64,000 nt of DNA. Source: Diphasiastrum complanatum (lineage: Eukaryota; Streptophyta; Lycopodiopsida; Lycopodiales; Lycopodiaceae). The notes under the pieces are model-generated. The model was not told the DNA's origin. It saw only the letters and a list, made by a program, of their open reading frames with translations, and did not search any database. A program made the position numbers and the translations under genes. This document shows positions 47,757 to 58,327 of this stretch, one piece after another. The DNA is taken from positions 7,634,002-7,698,001 of the forward strand of contig CM055096.1 of the NCBI GenBank assembly GCA_029204225.1. The letters run 5' to 3'. The first letter of the stretch is position 1; each line of letters begins with the position of its first letter.

Positions 47757-50260
47757 CTCCTCCTCACTATCTAGCTTGGTTCAATCATTGCTTTACTAAT
47801 CACTCCAAGTGATGATCTGAACTTCATAAAAGGTGTCTTTTGAAGTGTTTTAGTAAGTAGATCAGCTACACATTCATTGCTTGGAACATGCTCCAAACAA
47901 TCTCCTTGGCTTGCACCATTTCTCTCACAAAGTGATGGCATATCTCAATGTGCTTAGATCTTGCATGGAAGATTGGGTTAGATGCAAGGTGTTGGGCTGA
48001 TATATTGTCATTGTAGATGATTGGTGCCTCCTCTGAAATTATGATCTTTAGCTCCACCAATAATCTCTTGATCCAAAGTACCTCCTTTGTAGTGGTTGTC
48101 AAAGCTTTGTACTCGGCCTCGGTTGAAGATAGAGATATAGTTTCTTGCTTTTTTGAATGCCATGAAACCACACCTTCTCCTATGAAAGTTGAATAGGCAC
48201 TTGTTGATTTCCCATCCCTCTTGTTTCCTGCAAAATCTGAATCACTAAATGCATGAAGGTTAATCACATCTCCTCTATATAGAATCCCAAAATCCAATGT
48301 ACCCGAGATGTATCTTAGAATCCTCTTAGCCTTTTTCCAATGGATATTCAATGGCTTTTGCATGGATTGGCTCAACCTACATACACTAAATCTAAGATCT
48401 GGTCTAGTTATAGTGATCCACATTAAGGAACCTATAAGTTTCCTAAACAAAGTGATGTCCATGAAGGATCTTTCATCTTCATTTGGCACTTTTACATCTT
48501 GCTCCATTGGTGTGTCAACACTTTTGCATACTTCCATCTTAAACTTCTTCAAAAGACTTTGAGCATAGTTTACTTGACTTATAAAGATAAAATCAGACCC
48601 TCTAAGTACTTCTATGCCTAAGATGAAGTGAAGACACCCTAGATCTACCATCTTGAACTCTAAGGATAGATCTATCTTGATTTTTTTCAATACCATCAAC
48701 ACTATTTCCACTAATGATGATGTCATCTACATAAATGAGTAAAAGTACAATACCAACATCATCAAACTTAATGTAAAGAGTGGTATCATATTCACTTTGA
48801 ACAAAAGAAAGTGAAATAAGATAGCAATGTAGTCTTGAATTCCAAGATCTCGAGGCCTGCTTCAAGCCATAGATGCTTCTTTGGAGATGGCATACTTTGT
48901 TCTCCATTCCATGCTTGATGAACCCTTGTGGCTGCTCCATATAGATATCCTCTTCCAAAAAACCATTCAAGAAAGCATTAGAGACATCCATTTGACATAG
49001 AATCCATCCAAAATGTGATGCAAGTGCAATGATTAGCCTTATTGTGACCATCTTGGCCACGGATGCAAAAGTTTCCTCATAGTCTATCCCTCTCTCTTGA
49101 GCATAACCTTTTGCAACTAAACTTGCTTTATGTTTGTTAACACTCCCATTTGCATTCAACTTAAGCTTGAAGACCCACTTTCATCCTATTACATTCCTTT
49201 GAGGTCTCTCAACAAGCAACCAAGTTTCATTCTCAATCAAGGCATCATACTCATCCAACATAGCTTTATACCATTCTTTGGAGTTCAATGCATCTTCAAC
49301 ATTAGATGGTTCTTTAAAACTAGATAAAGCATAAGAAGTGGATGAGATACCCTCAACTTGATGTCCTTTGCCTTGATATGTGAGCCTTGATGGCTCCACT
49401 TTTGCCCTTGAAGATCTCCTTGGTGTAATAGGTGGGTTTGGTGCTTGCTCCTCCATGAGCTCCTCCTCAAAACCAAGATCTTGCTCCTCGGCCATCTTCT
49501 TCTTGATTGTTGGAGAACTTGAGCCTTCTTCAAGAATATGCATATGATGTTCATCAAAGATGACATCCCTTGAAACAACAAATTTGTTCAAGGATGGGAG
49601 ATAGACTTTGTAGCCCTTGCTTGAGCTTGCATATCCAAGCATTATCCCTCTTGTGGAAGATGGATCCTCCTTGGTTCTTGTTTCCAATGGCACATGCACA
49701 TAACATATACACCCAAAAACTTTCAAGTGATTAAGATTGGGTTTCTTTCCATACAACATCTCATAAGGAGTTTTGTCTTCAATTGCTTTGCAAGACACCC
49801 TATTCATCAAGTAGTTTGCACATACAAGAGACTCACCCCAAAAGGATTTGGGCAAACAAGCATCTAATCTTAAAGCCTTAGAACATTCACATAATGTTCT
49901 ATTCCTTCTTTCAGCAACTCCATTTTGTTGAGGAGTGTAAGGACAAAAAGTCTCTTTCTTGATCCCTTCCTCCTCACAAAAGGCCTTGAACTCATTGGAG
50001 ATGAATTCTCCACCATTGTCACTTCTAAGAATCTTGGTGCTATGATTATGATGCTTTTCCACAAACAACTTGAACTTTACAAAAGTATCAAATACTTGAG
50101 ACTTGAAGGAAAGTAAGAACACCCAACAATATCTTGAGTAGTCATCAATGAAGGTTAAAAACATGGATGAACCTCCATTAGATTTGGTGCTAGCAATGTG
50201 CACATCCGAGTGTATGAGTCCAAGAGGATGAGATGACTTTGTGATGGAGTTAGGGAACAC
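47757..50260 (-). pseudogene. Copia C: integrase, reverse transcriptase and RNase H
   Basis: On the minus strand, 49181-50260 is integrase with HSDVHIAS, LRSDNGGEF and PQQNGVAERRNRT (DDE residues present). A stop replaces Cys at 49178-49180 (Gly-stop-Lys-Trp). Reverse transcriptase at 48602-49159 has the YVDD motif near 48725. A frameshift at about 48670-48690 leads into 47866-48726, which gives LGIEVL, SLMWITITRPDL and RNase H (SDSDFAG, SSTEAEYKALT). Another shift near 47890 breaks the C-terminus. The frame continues beyond the NA insertion at 55838. It is inactive but only moderately decayed. Confidence 0.88.
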
Positions 50261-50265
50261 CTTCT
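50261..50265 (+). repeat. Target-site duplication of NA (left)
   Basis: CTTCT, repeated at 55833-55837. The Copia C frame is continuous across the site when one copy and the element are ignored. Confidence 0.9.
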
Positions 50266-50912
50266 TGTGAAAAATACAGATCCTAAGTGGATCTAAACTC
50301 CAAGATCATTGGCTTGAATGCTTGCACTCCAAACTACATAAGCTAGGAATTGGCAACACATTCTATGCTACCTAGAATGCAAAGAACTTGATCAAAAAGC
50401 ATTTATCACAAATGGAAACTTCCATAAACATCAAGTGCGGCCCAAAATAGCATTATACAGTCCATAATACATCAGCCTACCACTTTTGGAAAGCACCTAA
50501 GATCATACACACAAAGCTTGAACTCAATCACTACACAATGCCAACAATGGAAGGAGAACCCAATAGAAAAATCTCTCATTAAGCAAATGAATACAATGGA
50601 TCTGCTCCAACCTGTTTCTCCACGGCCTACCTGCTATATATAGCTGAGAGAGATGACTCTCTCTCCTCTCTCTAGACCCTCCTTACCTAAAATATGCCCT
50701 ATATAGGTAAAATTGGCATATATGTCCAAAATACATGAAAATGGACTCATTTCGAAGGTCTTGAAGTTTGACACTTCTTCATACTGAAAAAATACACTTA
50801 CTAAAAATATGTAGATCTGTTTCACACGTGTGAAAAGTCAGATCCTAAACTATGTGCCATTTTTAGCAATTTTGGCCTAAAACTAGACAAGGAAATGTTG
50901 ACAATTTTCACA
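50266..50912 (-). repeat. NA 3' LTR (647 bp)
   Basis: On the plus strand it starts TGTGAAAAATACAG and ends ACAATTTTCACA. It is homologous to the Copia-1 LTR, closely so in the half next to the leader and less so in the U3-like half. The palindrome TTTCACACGTGTGAAA is at about 50820. Confidence 0.93.
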
Positions 50913-50925
50913 CTCCCTCTTCAAC
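50913..50925 (-). other. NA polypurine tract
   Basis: Read on the minus strand: GTTGAAGAGGGAG, the same as in Copia-1, directly before the 3' LTR. Confidence 0.8.
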
Positions 50926-50981
50926 TTAACTTGCTAGTTTTACAACACTACTTTGTTCCAACTTAAGAATGATCTCCATCA

Positions 50982-53900
50982 TCAGAATAGATCTCTTCTC
51001 AAGGATCCTAATACAAAATAGGACACAACATAATTGATATAGATAATAGTGTCCATATAGGATGCTTCACTATTTCTTACATCAATTTTACATAGAATCA
51101 TAAAAATGGTACATGTAAAAGAACATAGAATCTCAATTAATGAATTCCTCCATGTATCCATCTCTGGTTTCTCTGTAAAATAGCAGCAAACAAGTTGTAA
51201 ATGAAAGTGATCAACAAGTGTTTGCATGCCTCCTCCACATTTCACTATACATATAGTGAATGCAACATGTATCTCCATGAATGAACTTCCATCACCACCT
51301 TGCCTTTGTAGATCTTCAATCCATGAAAGCCTTTGAGTGAATGAATGCCAAAAAGATGTGTTCCCTACTCCATTTGAATGACCAAAACCTGAACTTGAAA
51401 TACTTGAAGTACCTCCACAAGATTTGCACACAACGCTTGATCCTACAATGTCAACAAGTTGCCAATTTGCCAACACTAGAATACTAGATCTTGAACTTTG
51501 TTCAAAAGAAAACATATTGACCACTTCAATACCTTTCAAGATCTGAATGAATTCATGTACTTGATCATACAAACCAGCAATGATAACTATTCCATCTCCA
51601 AGTTCCAAAGGATGCAAAACTATGGAACTAGTTTTATTGAAATTTGACAATTTCAACACATTGACATAACAATGTTCATACATGAGATTAGGCAAGTGAG
51701 GTAGAGTAAGAAGACACTTCCTTGCAGCTCCAAAGACCTTACTTGAACCTTCAAGAACCTGTAAAAACAGATCCAAAATGCCTTGACCATTTGTCTCTTC
51801 TTTGATGCTTTTCACTAGCTTCGAATTGCCACTTGTCTCTTGGTGTTGATGAAGCAATCCAAGATCAACCTCTTGATCTTCCAATAAGACATCAAAGATC
51901 TTGCATATGTGAACATCTTCAGATCTGAAACTCTGAAGATACTCCCTCTCAAACACATGATTAAGATCCCACAAGATCTCATCAATGCTCAAATTTGACC
52001 CTTCACTATAGTTAGTGAAAACAATGCCACCATCATAAACCAAAAGATAGATTCCAACATTTCCATTTAACATGAAGTAGAGTAGGTGAAGATGAGTATC
52101 AAACCTAATCAAAACAGCCCTCTTGAGTTCATAACAAACCTCAATAAGCTCACCAATGATATCTCCCTTGCCTTGAAGAAGTTGCCACTTGAGTTGCTCC
52201 ATGTAGTCTTCTTCAACCAACCTTTTGCCATCTTGACCATGAATGAACAATCCACCACAATCATAGAATGCTTTGAGTTGATGAAGAGATGTTAGATCCA
52301 TGCTTTGGATCTTCCCAAGAACCACTCTTCCATTGCCCTTTCCTTCACAAGACTCCCTCTTAATGCTAGCACCACAAAAGTTAGAAACCTCCCTCTTGAT
52401 AGTTGCACCATAAGAAGTAGAAGACTCTTGAATATTAGAAGCCAAGAAAAGAATCCTTAGTACCTTCAACATAAGAGTGATTGAAGTACTCTCTCTTTTC
52501 AAACATGAACTTCTACTCAATGATTTAGGTAATGAGTCATATGATAATGATTCTTCCTCACTATCGTTCATAAAAACATCATTCAAAGTACATCCTACTT
52601 TGAACACTTCACATACTTCTCTTCCTTTTGACTTGTGATCTCCCTCACCAAGTCTCATGATAGAAACCTTTGATCTACTCTTTTTATGAAGAAATGTGAC
52701 ACCACTTGTTGCACAAATGACTTTATCACAAAAAGATGTAAAAGAACCATTTCCTTCAAGCATGCTCAAAGCACCATCATCTTTTCCCACATGATTACAT
52801 ACATCAATATGAAAAGAATCAGAAGAACAACCATCTTCTTGCAAAGAATGACACTTAGCATCTCCATCTTTTTCCATATGAACAAACAAGTCATTAGCAA
52901 CAATCACTTCCAAAGAAGAATCTTCATCAACTCCATTGATGAAGTTAGCTCCTTCCTTACCTTTTTCATTTTTGCACTTGCCATCTAGCACCATTGAAGA
53001 ACCACCAATCCTTGGAAGTCCATGAGTAGAAGAGTACAAACATGATGCTAATTTAGCTCCACATGACTCCATATGACTAGTAGGTAACACTAGTGCATCT
53101 TCAAGATCCAATGGATCCAAAAACTTGACCATAGATTCACCAAAGCTTGCCAAGTTAGCACAACAATTATCATCTCCAAGAAGTACATTAGATCTCAACC
53201 TAGATCTAGCATTTTGTTTCTTATGGCATTCATTTGCAAAATGTCCTTTTATCCCACAATAAAAGCACTTGAACTTTGACTTATTGTTCTTAGTAGAAGA
53301 GGAAGAGGAAGAGTGATCATCATGATCAAAGTTACCACCTTTGGACCATTTCCCTTTGCCTTTACCTTTGCCCTTGAATTTGCCTTTTGTGAAGAAAGCC
53401 TCTTCACCTCCACCTTGCAAGGATGCACCATCAAGCTTTGATTGCAACCTATGTTCTTCAGCCAATAAGATTTCTTGCAAGTCAACCACACTTGGCAAGA
53501 CTCTTTGAATGGCAAAACTTTGCACAAGGTTAGCATGTTCATTTAGCAAACCATTCAACATAACTTGGACTATTTCACCATCTTTTATGTTCTCATCAAT
53601 GCATGCTAAATCATCACTTAGGGACTTAACTCTCAAGATAAATGCATGAGCACTTTCACCCTCTCTTTGCCTACTAGAAAATATTTGTCTCCTTAGGGTC
53701 AATACCCTAGATGTGGACTTTGATTCAAAGAGCTTCTTTAAGGCATTCCATGCCTCACTTGCACTTTGACACTTTCCAACTTCCTTGAGAAGTTCATTTG
53801 TAACATTCATTTTAATGATATGAAGAGCCCTTTTGGCCTTCTTATCAAACCTTTGTTGCTCTTGAAGTGTGAGAGGTCTCTCTTCAATTTCTGCAACTAT

Positions 53901-54014
53901 GTCCATGAGTTCATTCAACTCAAGTAAGGACTCCATCCTCACTTTCCAAGTAGAGTAGTTTGATGAACTCAACCTTTCATTAGACTCTAGCATGATCCCA
54001 CCATTGGAAGCCAT
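50982..54014 (-). CDS. Gag fused to a 744-residue protein of unknown function (1010 aa)
   Basis: Residues 1-266 are Copia Gag, nearly identical to Copia-1 (ATG at 54014; CCHC knuckle at 250-263). From about residue 267 (NARSRLRSNVLLGDD) the sequence matches nothing in pol. The novel part is rich in Ser, Cys and acidic residues. It has blocks conserved in elements A and E: FKVGCTLNDV, SLSYDSLP, MDLTSLHQLK, RFDTHLHLLYFML, SKLVKSIK and CKIDVRNSEAS. A hydrophobic stretch lies near the C-terminus (about residues 960-980, FTCTIFMILC). No catalytic motif of a known family was seen. The end differs from E by an apparent frameshift near 50985-50990, removing about 20 conserved residues. It could be an accessory, envelope-like or captured host protein; none of these is shown. 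Confidence 0.85.
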   Translation of the reverse strand: MASNGGIMLESNERLSSSNYSTWKVRMESLLELNELMDIVAEIEERPLTLQEQQRFDKKAKRALHIIKMNVTNELLKEVGKCQSASEAWNALKKLFESKSTSRVLTLRRQIFSSRQREGESAHAFILRVKSLSDDLACIDENIKDGEIVQVMLNGLLNEHANLVQSFAIQRVLPSVVDLQEILLAEEHRLQSKLDGASLQGGGEEAFFTKGKFKGKGKGKGKWSKGGNFDHDDHSSSSSSTKNNKSKFKCFYCGIKGHFANECHKKQNARSRLRSNVLLGDDNCCANLASFGESMVKFLDPLDLEDALVLPTSHMESCGAKLASCLYSSTHGLPRIGGSSMVLDGKCKNEKGKEGANFINGVDEDSSLEVIVANDLFVHMEKDGDAKCHSLQEDGCSSDSFHIDVCNHVGKDDGALSMLEGNGSFTSFCDKVICATSGVTFLHKKSRSKVSIMRLGEGDHKSKGREVCEVFKVGCTLNDVFMNDSEEESLSYDSLPKSLSRSSCLKRESTSITLMLKVLRILFLASNIQESSTSYGATIKREVSNFCGASIKRESCEGKGNGRVVLGKIQSMDLTSLHQLKAFYDCGGLFIHGQDGKRLVEEDYMEQLKWQLLQGKGDIIGELIEVCYELKRAVLIRFDTHLHLLYFMLNGNVGIYLLVYDGGIVFTNYSEGSNLSIDEILWDLNHVFEREYLQSFRSEDVHICKIFDVLLEDQEVDLGLLHQHQETSGNSKLVKSIKEETNGQGILDLFLQVLEGSSKVFGAARKCLLTLPHLPNLMYEHCYVNVLKLSNFNKTSSIVLHPLELGDGIVIIAGLYDQVHEFIQILKGIEVVNMFSFEQSSRSSILVLANWQLVDIVGSSVVCKSCGGTSSISSSGFGHSNGVGNTSFWHSFTQRLSWIEDLQRQGGDGSSFMEIHVAFTICIVKCGGGMQTLVDHFHLQLVCCYFTEKPEMDTWRNSLIEILCSFTCTIFMILCKIDVRNSEASYMDTIIYINYVVSYFVLGSLRRDLF

Positions 54015-55172
54015 GATTCTAATGTTTCTTCAACTTTTAGGTTTTGTCCTAAAGCACTTAGCACTCACTTTTCTCTCAACAAATGATAGATAAAGAGATC
54101 TATGAAGATTTAGGACCCTAAAACACTTCTATCTTGAACCTAGATGGTTTCCAAGCATAGAAAGGAAGATTGAAACACATGCAACACTTTGCACACACTA
54201 AGAATGGATTACAAAATCAAACCAACCTGAACACACTCTTGCTTAAGCTCTCAAACTTTCCAGCAAGTGACCAAATCAAGTTATGGTGTGAAGAGTTACT
54301 TGCATTCTTAGAAAATACCCAAAACTAGGATGCCAAGATTACCTAGTAATGAACAAACTTGATCAACATATGATCAACACACTAAGATATTGATTCAACC
54401 TGTAAAACCACATGTAAACCACACTTCTAAAAGTTTATAAACTCCAGCAAGTGATAAATACAAGATTTAGAGGTGAATGAATGAGCACACTTAGTGAATC
54501 ACAAGACTAGCTTCACTATCTTGTCAAATCTTGGTGTTTAGATGTAGATCTAAGATCACTTCACATGAGAATGTTCCTCAACCTGTTAAGAACCTGAAAA
54601 CACACTTGCATAATGGTTAACACCTTCCAGCAAATGCTCCAATCAAATTACATAAGGAGAGTTACTTACATGCTCAACAAAGTACACCAAAAATTATGCC
54701 AAAATTGATGACAATCTTTACAATATGCTCTTCACAATGGAGCTTGCAATATGTTCACCCAAAAAGGGGATCTTTCATCCAAATGGGAGCTTTGCTCAGC
54801 CTTTAGGAGAATTACAACTCACTCAAAAGAGCATTTGTCATCCACTTAAGGAGAAGTTTCATCCACTTAAGGAGAGTGTTCATCCAAGAATGGAGATTGT
54901 CAACAATAGGATTGAAAAGAACATTGTTAGTATTGAATATGCACAAGCCTCACAATCACAAATGATTAGGTGTTATGATCTGATCCAAAATAGTTTCTTT
55001 TCAGCCTCTGATCTTCAATAGACCTGAAATATGCTTTTGATCCACAAGTTCAACTCACAAAACAAAGGTTAGTAAGATTTGATCAACAAAGCAATGCAAA
55101 ATCATGCTAGAACTTGATCAAACATCCAAATATCACCAAAAATGGAATACTTACTGTAAATAGAAGCCAACC
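54015..55172 (-). other. NA leader
   Basis: Matches the Copia-1 leader along its length, including the three TTGCTGGA repeats. The plus-strand frame at 54725-55021 is the antisense frame also seen in Copia-1 and is probably incidental. Confidence 0.7.
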
Positions 55173-55185
55173 AGCTCTGATACCA
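55171..55185 (-). other. NA primer binding site
   Basis: On the minus strand it reads TGGTATCAGAGCTGG, directly after the 5' LTR, identical to Copia-1. Confidence 0.93.
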
Positions 55186-55832
55186 TGTGAAAAATACAGA
55201 TCCTAAGTGGATCTAAACTCCAAGATCATTGGCTTGAATGCTTGCACTCCAAACTACATAAGCTAGGAATTGGCAACACATTCTATGCTACCTAGAATGC
55301 AAAGAACTTGATCAAAAAGCATTTATCACAAATGGAAACTTCCATAAACATCAAGTGTGGCCCAAAATAGCATTATACAGTCCATAATACATCAGCCTAC
55401 CACTTTTGGAAAGCACCTAAGATCATACACACAAAGCTTGAACTCAATCACTACACAATGCCAACAATGGAAGGAGAACCCAATAGAAAAATCTCTCATT
55501 AAGCAAATGAATACAATGGATCTGCTCCAACCTGTTTCTCCACGGCCTACCTGCTATATATAGCTGAGAGAGATGACTCTCTCTCCTCTCTCTAGACCCT
55601 CCTTACCTAAAATATGCCCTATATAGGTAAAATTGGCATATATGTCCAAAATACATGAAAATGGACTCATTTCGAAGGTCTTGAAGTTTGACACTTCTTC
55701 ATACTGAAAAAATACACTTACTAAAAATATCTAGACCTGTTTCACACGTGTGAAAAGTCAGATCCTAAACTATGTGCCATTTTTAGCAATTTTGGCCTAA
55801 AACTAGACAAGGAAATGTTGACAATTTTCACA
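55186..55832 (-). repeat. NA 5' LTR (647 bp)
   Basis: Three substitutions from 50266-50912. A TATATATAG TATA-like box (minus strand) lies at about 55555-55564. The palindrome TTTCACACGTGTGAAA is at about 55740. Confidence 0.93.
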
Positions 55833-55837
55833 CTTCT
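55833..55837 (+). repeat. Target-site duplication of NA (right)
   Basis: CTTCT, matching 50261-50265. Confidence 0.9.
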
Positions 55838-56255
55838 TATGTGCCTTAGATAAGGCACAAGCTTCACAAACCTTTTCTTCCTTCCCAATAGACCTTGGTA
55901 AGCCTAATTCATACTCCTCCTTGATCATAGCCTCCATGGAACCCGAGTTGACATGTCCAAGTCTTTTGTGCCATAAAGTAAAGGTAGATATCTTGCTCTT
56001 CTCGGCCAACATGACAACATTAGTATCCACAAATGCATCCAACTTATAAAGTTTGCCAAGTCTAGTGCCCTTAGCCACTATCTTACCCTTCTTCTTGATG
56101 AAACATTCATTTGAAGCAAAGTCAACATTGAAACCATTGTCTACCATTTGGCCAACACTTAGTAGATTCTTTGTTATTGTAGGAATGTACAAAACACCTT
56201 CTATGTTGATCTTTTTGGAAGATCCTAAGCAAAGGGGAAGTGCAATTTGATTTGA
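55838..56255 (-). pseudogene. Copia C: end of protease and pre-integrase region
   Basis: The minus strand reads YIPTITKNLLSVGQMVDNG, LWHKRLGHVNSGSMEAM and CEACALSKAHK. This is the segment directly upstream of the integrase at 50260 and is separated from it only by NA. It breaks off at 56255, so gag, the protease active site and the 5' LTR of C are missing. Confidence 0.85.
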
Positions 56256-56318
56256 TGTCTCTAAATTAGGGGTAGACTTTAATAGTAGGTTAAGTATTGA
56301 TCACATGCCACCCTCACA
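56256..56318 (-). repeat. 63-bp inverted repeat, right copy
   Basis: Reverse complement of 45614-45676 with a few substitutions. It forms the truncation edge of Copia C. Confidence 0.75.
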
Positions 56319-56622
56319 AATGTGAAATCGGGTTAGACCAGCATGAGCTCTATCGTATTTTGTATATGCTCTTTTTGAAGCTCAATATTCTACACATTGG
56401 GACAAACTGGGAAGTTGAAATTTTTAAAAAATTCGCTTACTAGATTGAAGTAGATCATTTGCTTGTATTTTTTTGGATTCGATGCTTGAATAATCACTTG
56501 TACGTTTCTCTCGGCTCTATGTTTGTATAACAGCCTATACTTCACACATGTGAAGCTATTTTAGTCATTTGAAGTTTTGTGTTCTGTTTGTTCTTGCTTG
56601 CATAATTTGAAGATGTGCAAGT
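56319..56622. other. Unassigned DNA
   Basis: No coding sequence. A near-palindrome CTTCACACATGTGAAG lies at about 56540. Confidence 0.3.
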
Positions 56623-56900
56623 TGTGAAAAATGTCAAGCTTAGTTGATTTATTTTAACATGAAATTTCAAAGTAGAGATAGATTTGTGTTTGTCAATAAA
56701 GGCCTAAATAGTGTTTGTACTATTTTTGGCAATTATATTTGTGGATGAGGTTGGATTTAGACCCATTCTAATTGGCTAATGTTGATACATTGCATTTAGT
56801 CACTAAAATCTAGGTTTTTAGTGAAGTACCTAAAAATTGCTATTTTAGGGCTTTCTTACGGCAAGTGGCCAAGTGACGTTATGGCTATCATAAGTAGATG
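56623..56900 (+). mobile_element. 5' LTR of element E (right limit approximate)
   Basis: Starts TGTGAAAAATGTCAAG and is similar over about 160 bp to 61691-61848. It runs, apparently after a deletion, into the gag tail of element E. Confidence 0.55.
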
Positions 56901-56929
56901 TATATGCATGGAACACATCTTGTTTTTCT

Positions 56930-57797
56930 CATTTTATATGGAGAACTGACTTCCTTTGATTCTAAGAAAGATCAAGTTGAGAAGCAAACCAATCTAACTC
57001 TTGGTGAAAATGGTGTTGATGAACAATTTTCAAATGATGCTTTTATTATGTCATTTTGCTTGTTGGCTAATCATGGAGATATTTATCCTTGGTGGATTGA
57101 TAGTGGAGCTACATCACATATGACATTTCATAAGGATTATTATTCATCATTGATGGCATTTGTAGGTGACAAGAAATTGATCTACATGGCCAATGATGGG
57201 GAGTGCGCAATCAAAGGGATTGGCACAAAATTTCCTATTTCTCTCTCTACCAATAGGAATGTGAATTTGAAGGATGTTTTGTTCATTCCATCTATCACTA
57301 TGAATCTTCTTAGTGTAAGTCAAATGCCTGACAAGGAGGGTTTTGATGGTGATGCTTGTTTGATCAAGGAGGATGAATTAATTGCAAAAGGGAAGAGGCA
57401 AGATAAGTTGTTCAAACTTGATGCTTGTGTTGTTCTAACCAAGTTGGATGTATGGAAAATGAGAAATTTTCAATGCAAGAGGTATGGCTGAAGAGATTGG
57501 GGCATTTCAACTACAAGTCATTGGAGGTGATGGCAAAGAGGCAAGTTGTTTTTGGTCTTCCCAAAATCTCTAACTAGCATGAATCATGTTTGTGAGCAAT
57601 GTGATTTATCAAAGTCAAATCAGTTACCTTACAAGATATCTACATCAAGATAAGTAAGCATTTTCAACTTGTGCATTCAGATATTCATAGTGTTACTATA
57701 ATTAGCAATGGAGGTGCGAAGATGTATGTGACATTTATTGATGATTTTAGTAGATTTGGTTGGGTGTATCTACTAAAGAGCAAGGATAAAGTGTTTT
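56930..57797 (+). pseudogene. Element E: gag tail, protease and first part of integrase
   Basis: The frame 56898-57491 includes YPWWIDSGATSHMTFHKD with catalytic Asp, STNRNVNLKDVLFIPSI and MNLLSVSQM. After a shift come WLKRLGHFNYKSLEVMAK and, at about 57655-57795, LVHSDIHSV and TFIDDFSRFGWVYLLKSKD of integrase. It stops where minus-strand element D begins. The element resumes at 60214, lacking about 90 integrase residues including the second catalytic Asp. Confidence 0.75.
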
Positions 57798-58327
57798 TAC
57801 TAAGCAAATTCTTGGTTAACTTAGGAACATAAAGAACATTCTCAAGATTCATCCTTTTGGATGATCCAACATACAATGGAATGGTTCCTATTCCACTTAT
57901 CTTACATTCTTGACTACTTGCAGTATAGATTGATCTATGTAAATCATTGTAAGAAAGTAAAGTGAAGAAAATGTCCTTTTGATATGTCATGTGGGAACTA
58001 ACCCCACTATCAATCCACAAGAATCATTGGTATTGCTCTTGGATGGTGGTGGTTTGTTGGAAACCATCAAAGACGACTCTTCTCCATCCTCCTCCTCCTG
58101 ATGTGCAATGTTACTTTGTTTGCTCTCTTGGGCCTTCTTCTTCTTGAGATATTCTGATGCAAAATGTCCTTTTTTTCCATAGAAATAACATTTTACTTGG
58201 ACTTGTCTTCGATCTTGCCCTTTGAGCTTGAAGCCTCATCCTCCTCCTTGGTCTCCTTGAAGTGCTTCTTCTTGCCATTGGCCTTCTTCTTGCCTTTGAA
58301 TGAGAAATTAGCTTTCTCATCACCATC
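57798..58327 (-). pseudogene. Element D: zinc knuckle and protease (truncated)
   Basis: The minus-strand frame 57800-58020 has WIDSGVSSHMTYQKD and NLENVLYVPKLTKNLL, the Copia protease. It is cut off at 57798. The knuckle at about 58149-58191 reads CYFYGKKGHFASEY, so two cysteines are now tyrosines. Frames between are shifted and Lys-rich. Confidence 0.7.

Larger units (their letters stand above)
50266..55832 (-). mobile_element. NA: non-autonomous Copia-related LTR retrotransposon
   Basis: It is 5,567 bp, minus strand, with two 647-bp LTRs that differ at only three bases by eye, a CTTCT target duplication, a primer site and a polypurine tract. It sits inside Copia C. The leader has exactly the length of Copia-1's (1,171 bp from LTR end to ATG) and reads as nearly identical. 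Gag is also nearly identical, but no protease, integrase, reverse transcriptase or RNase H follows. The rest encodes an unfamiliar protein fused to Gag. It would need enzymes from another element, most likely a Copia-1 relative. Confidence 0.92.

Noticed and set aside
50982-54014. Reading the NA product as a diverged reverse transcriptase or integrase
   Set aside because: None of YVDD, DSDFAG, D-x61-D-x35-E or PQQNGVAER appears after residue 266, although these are clear in Copia-1 and Copia C.
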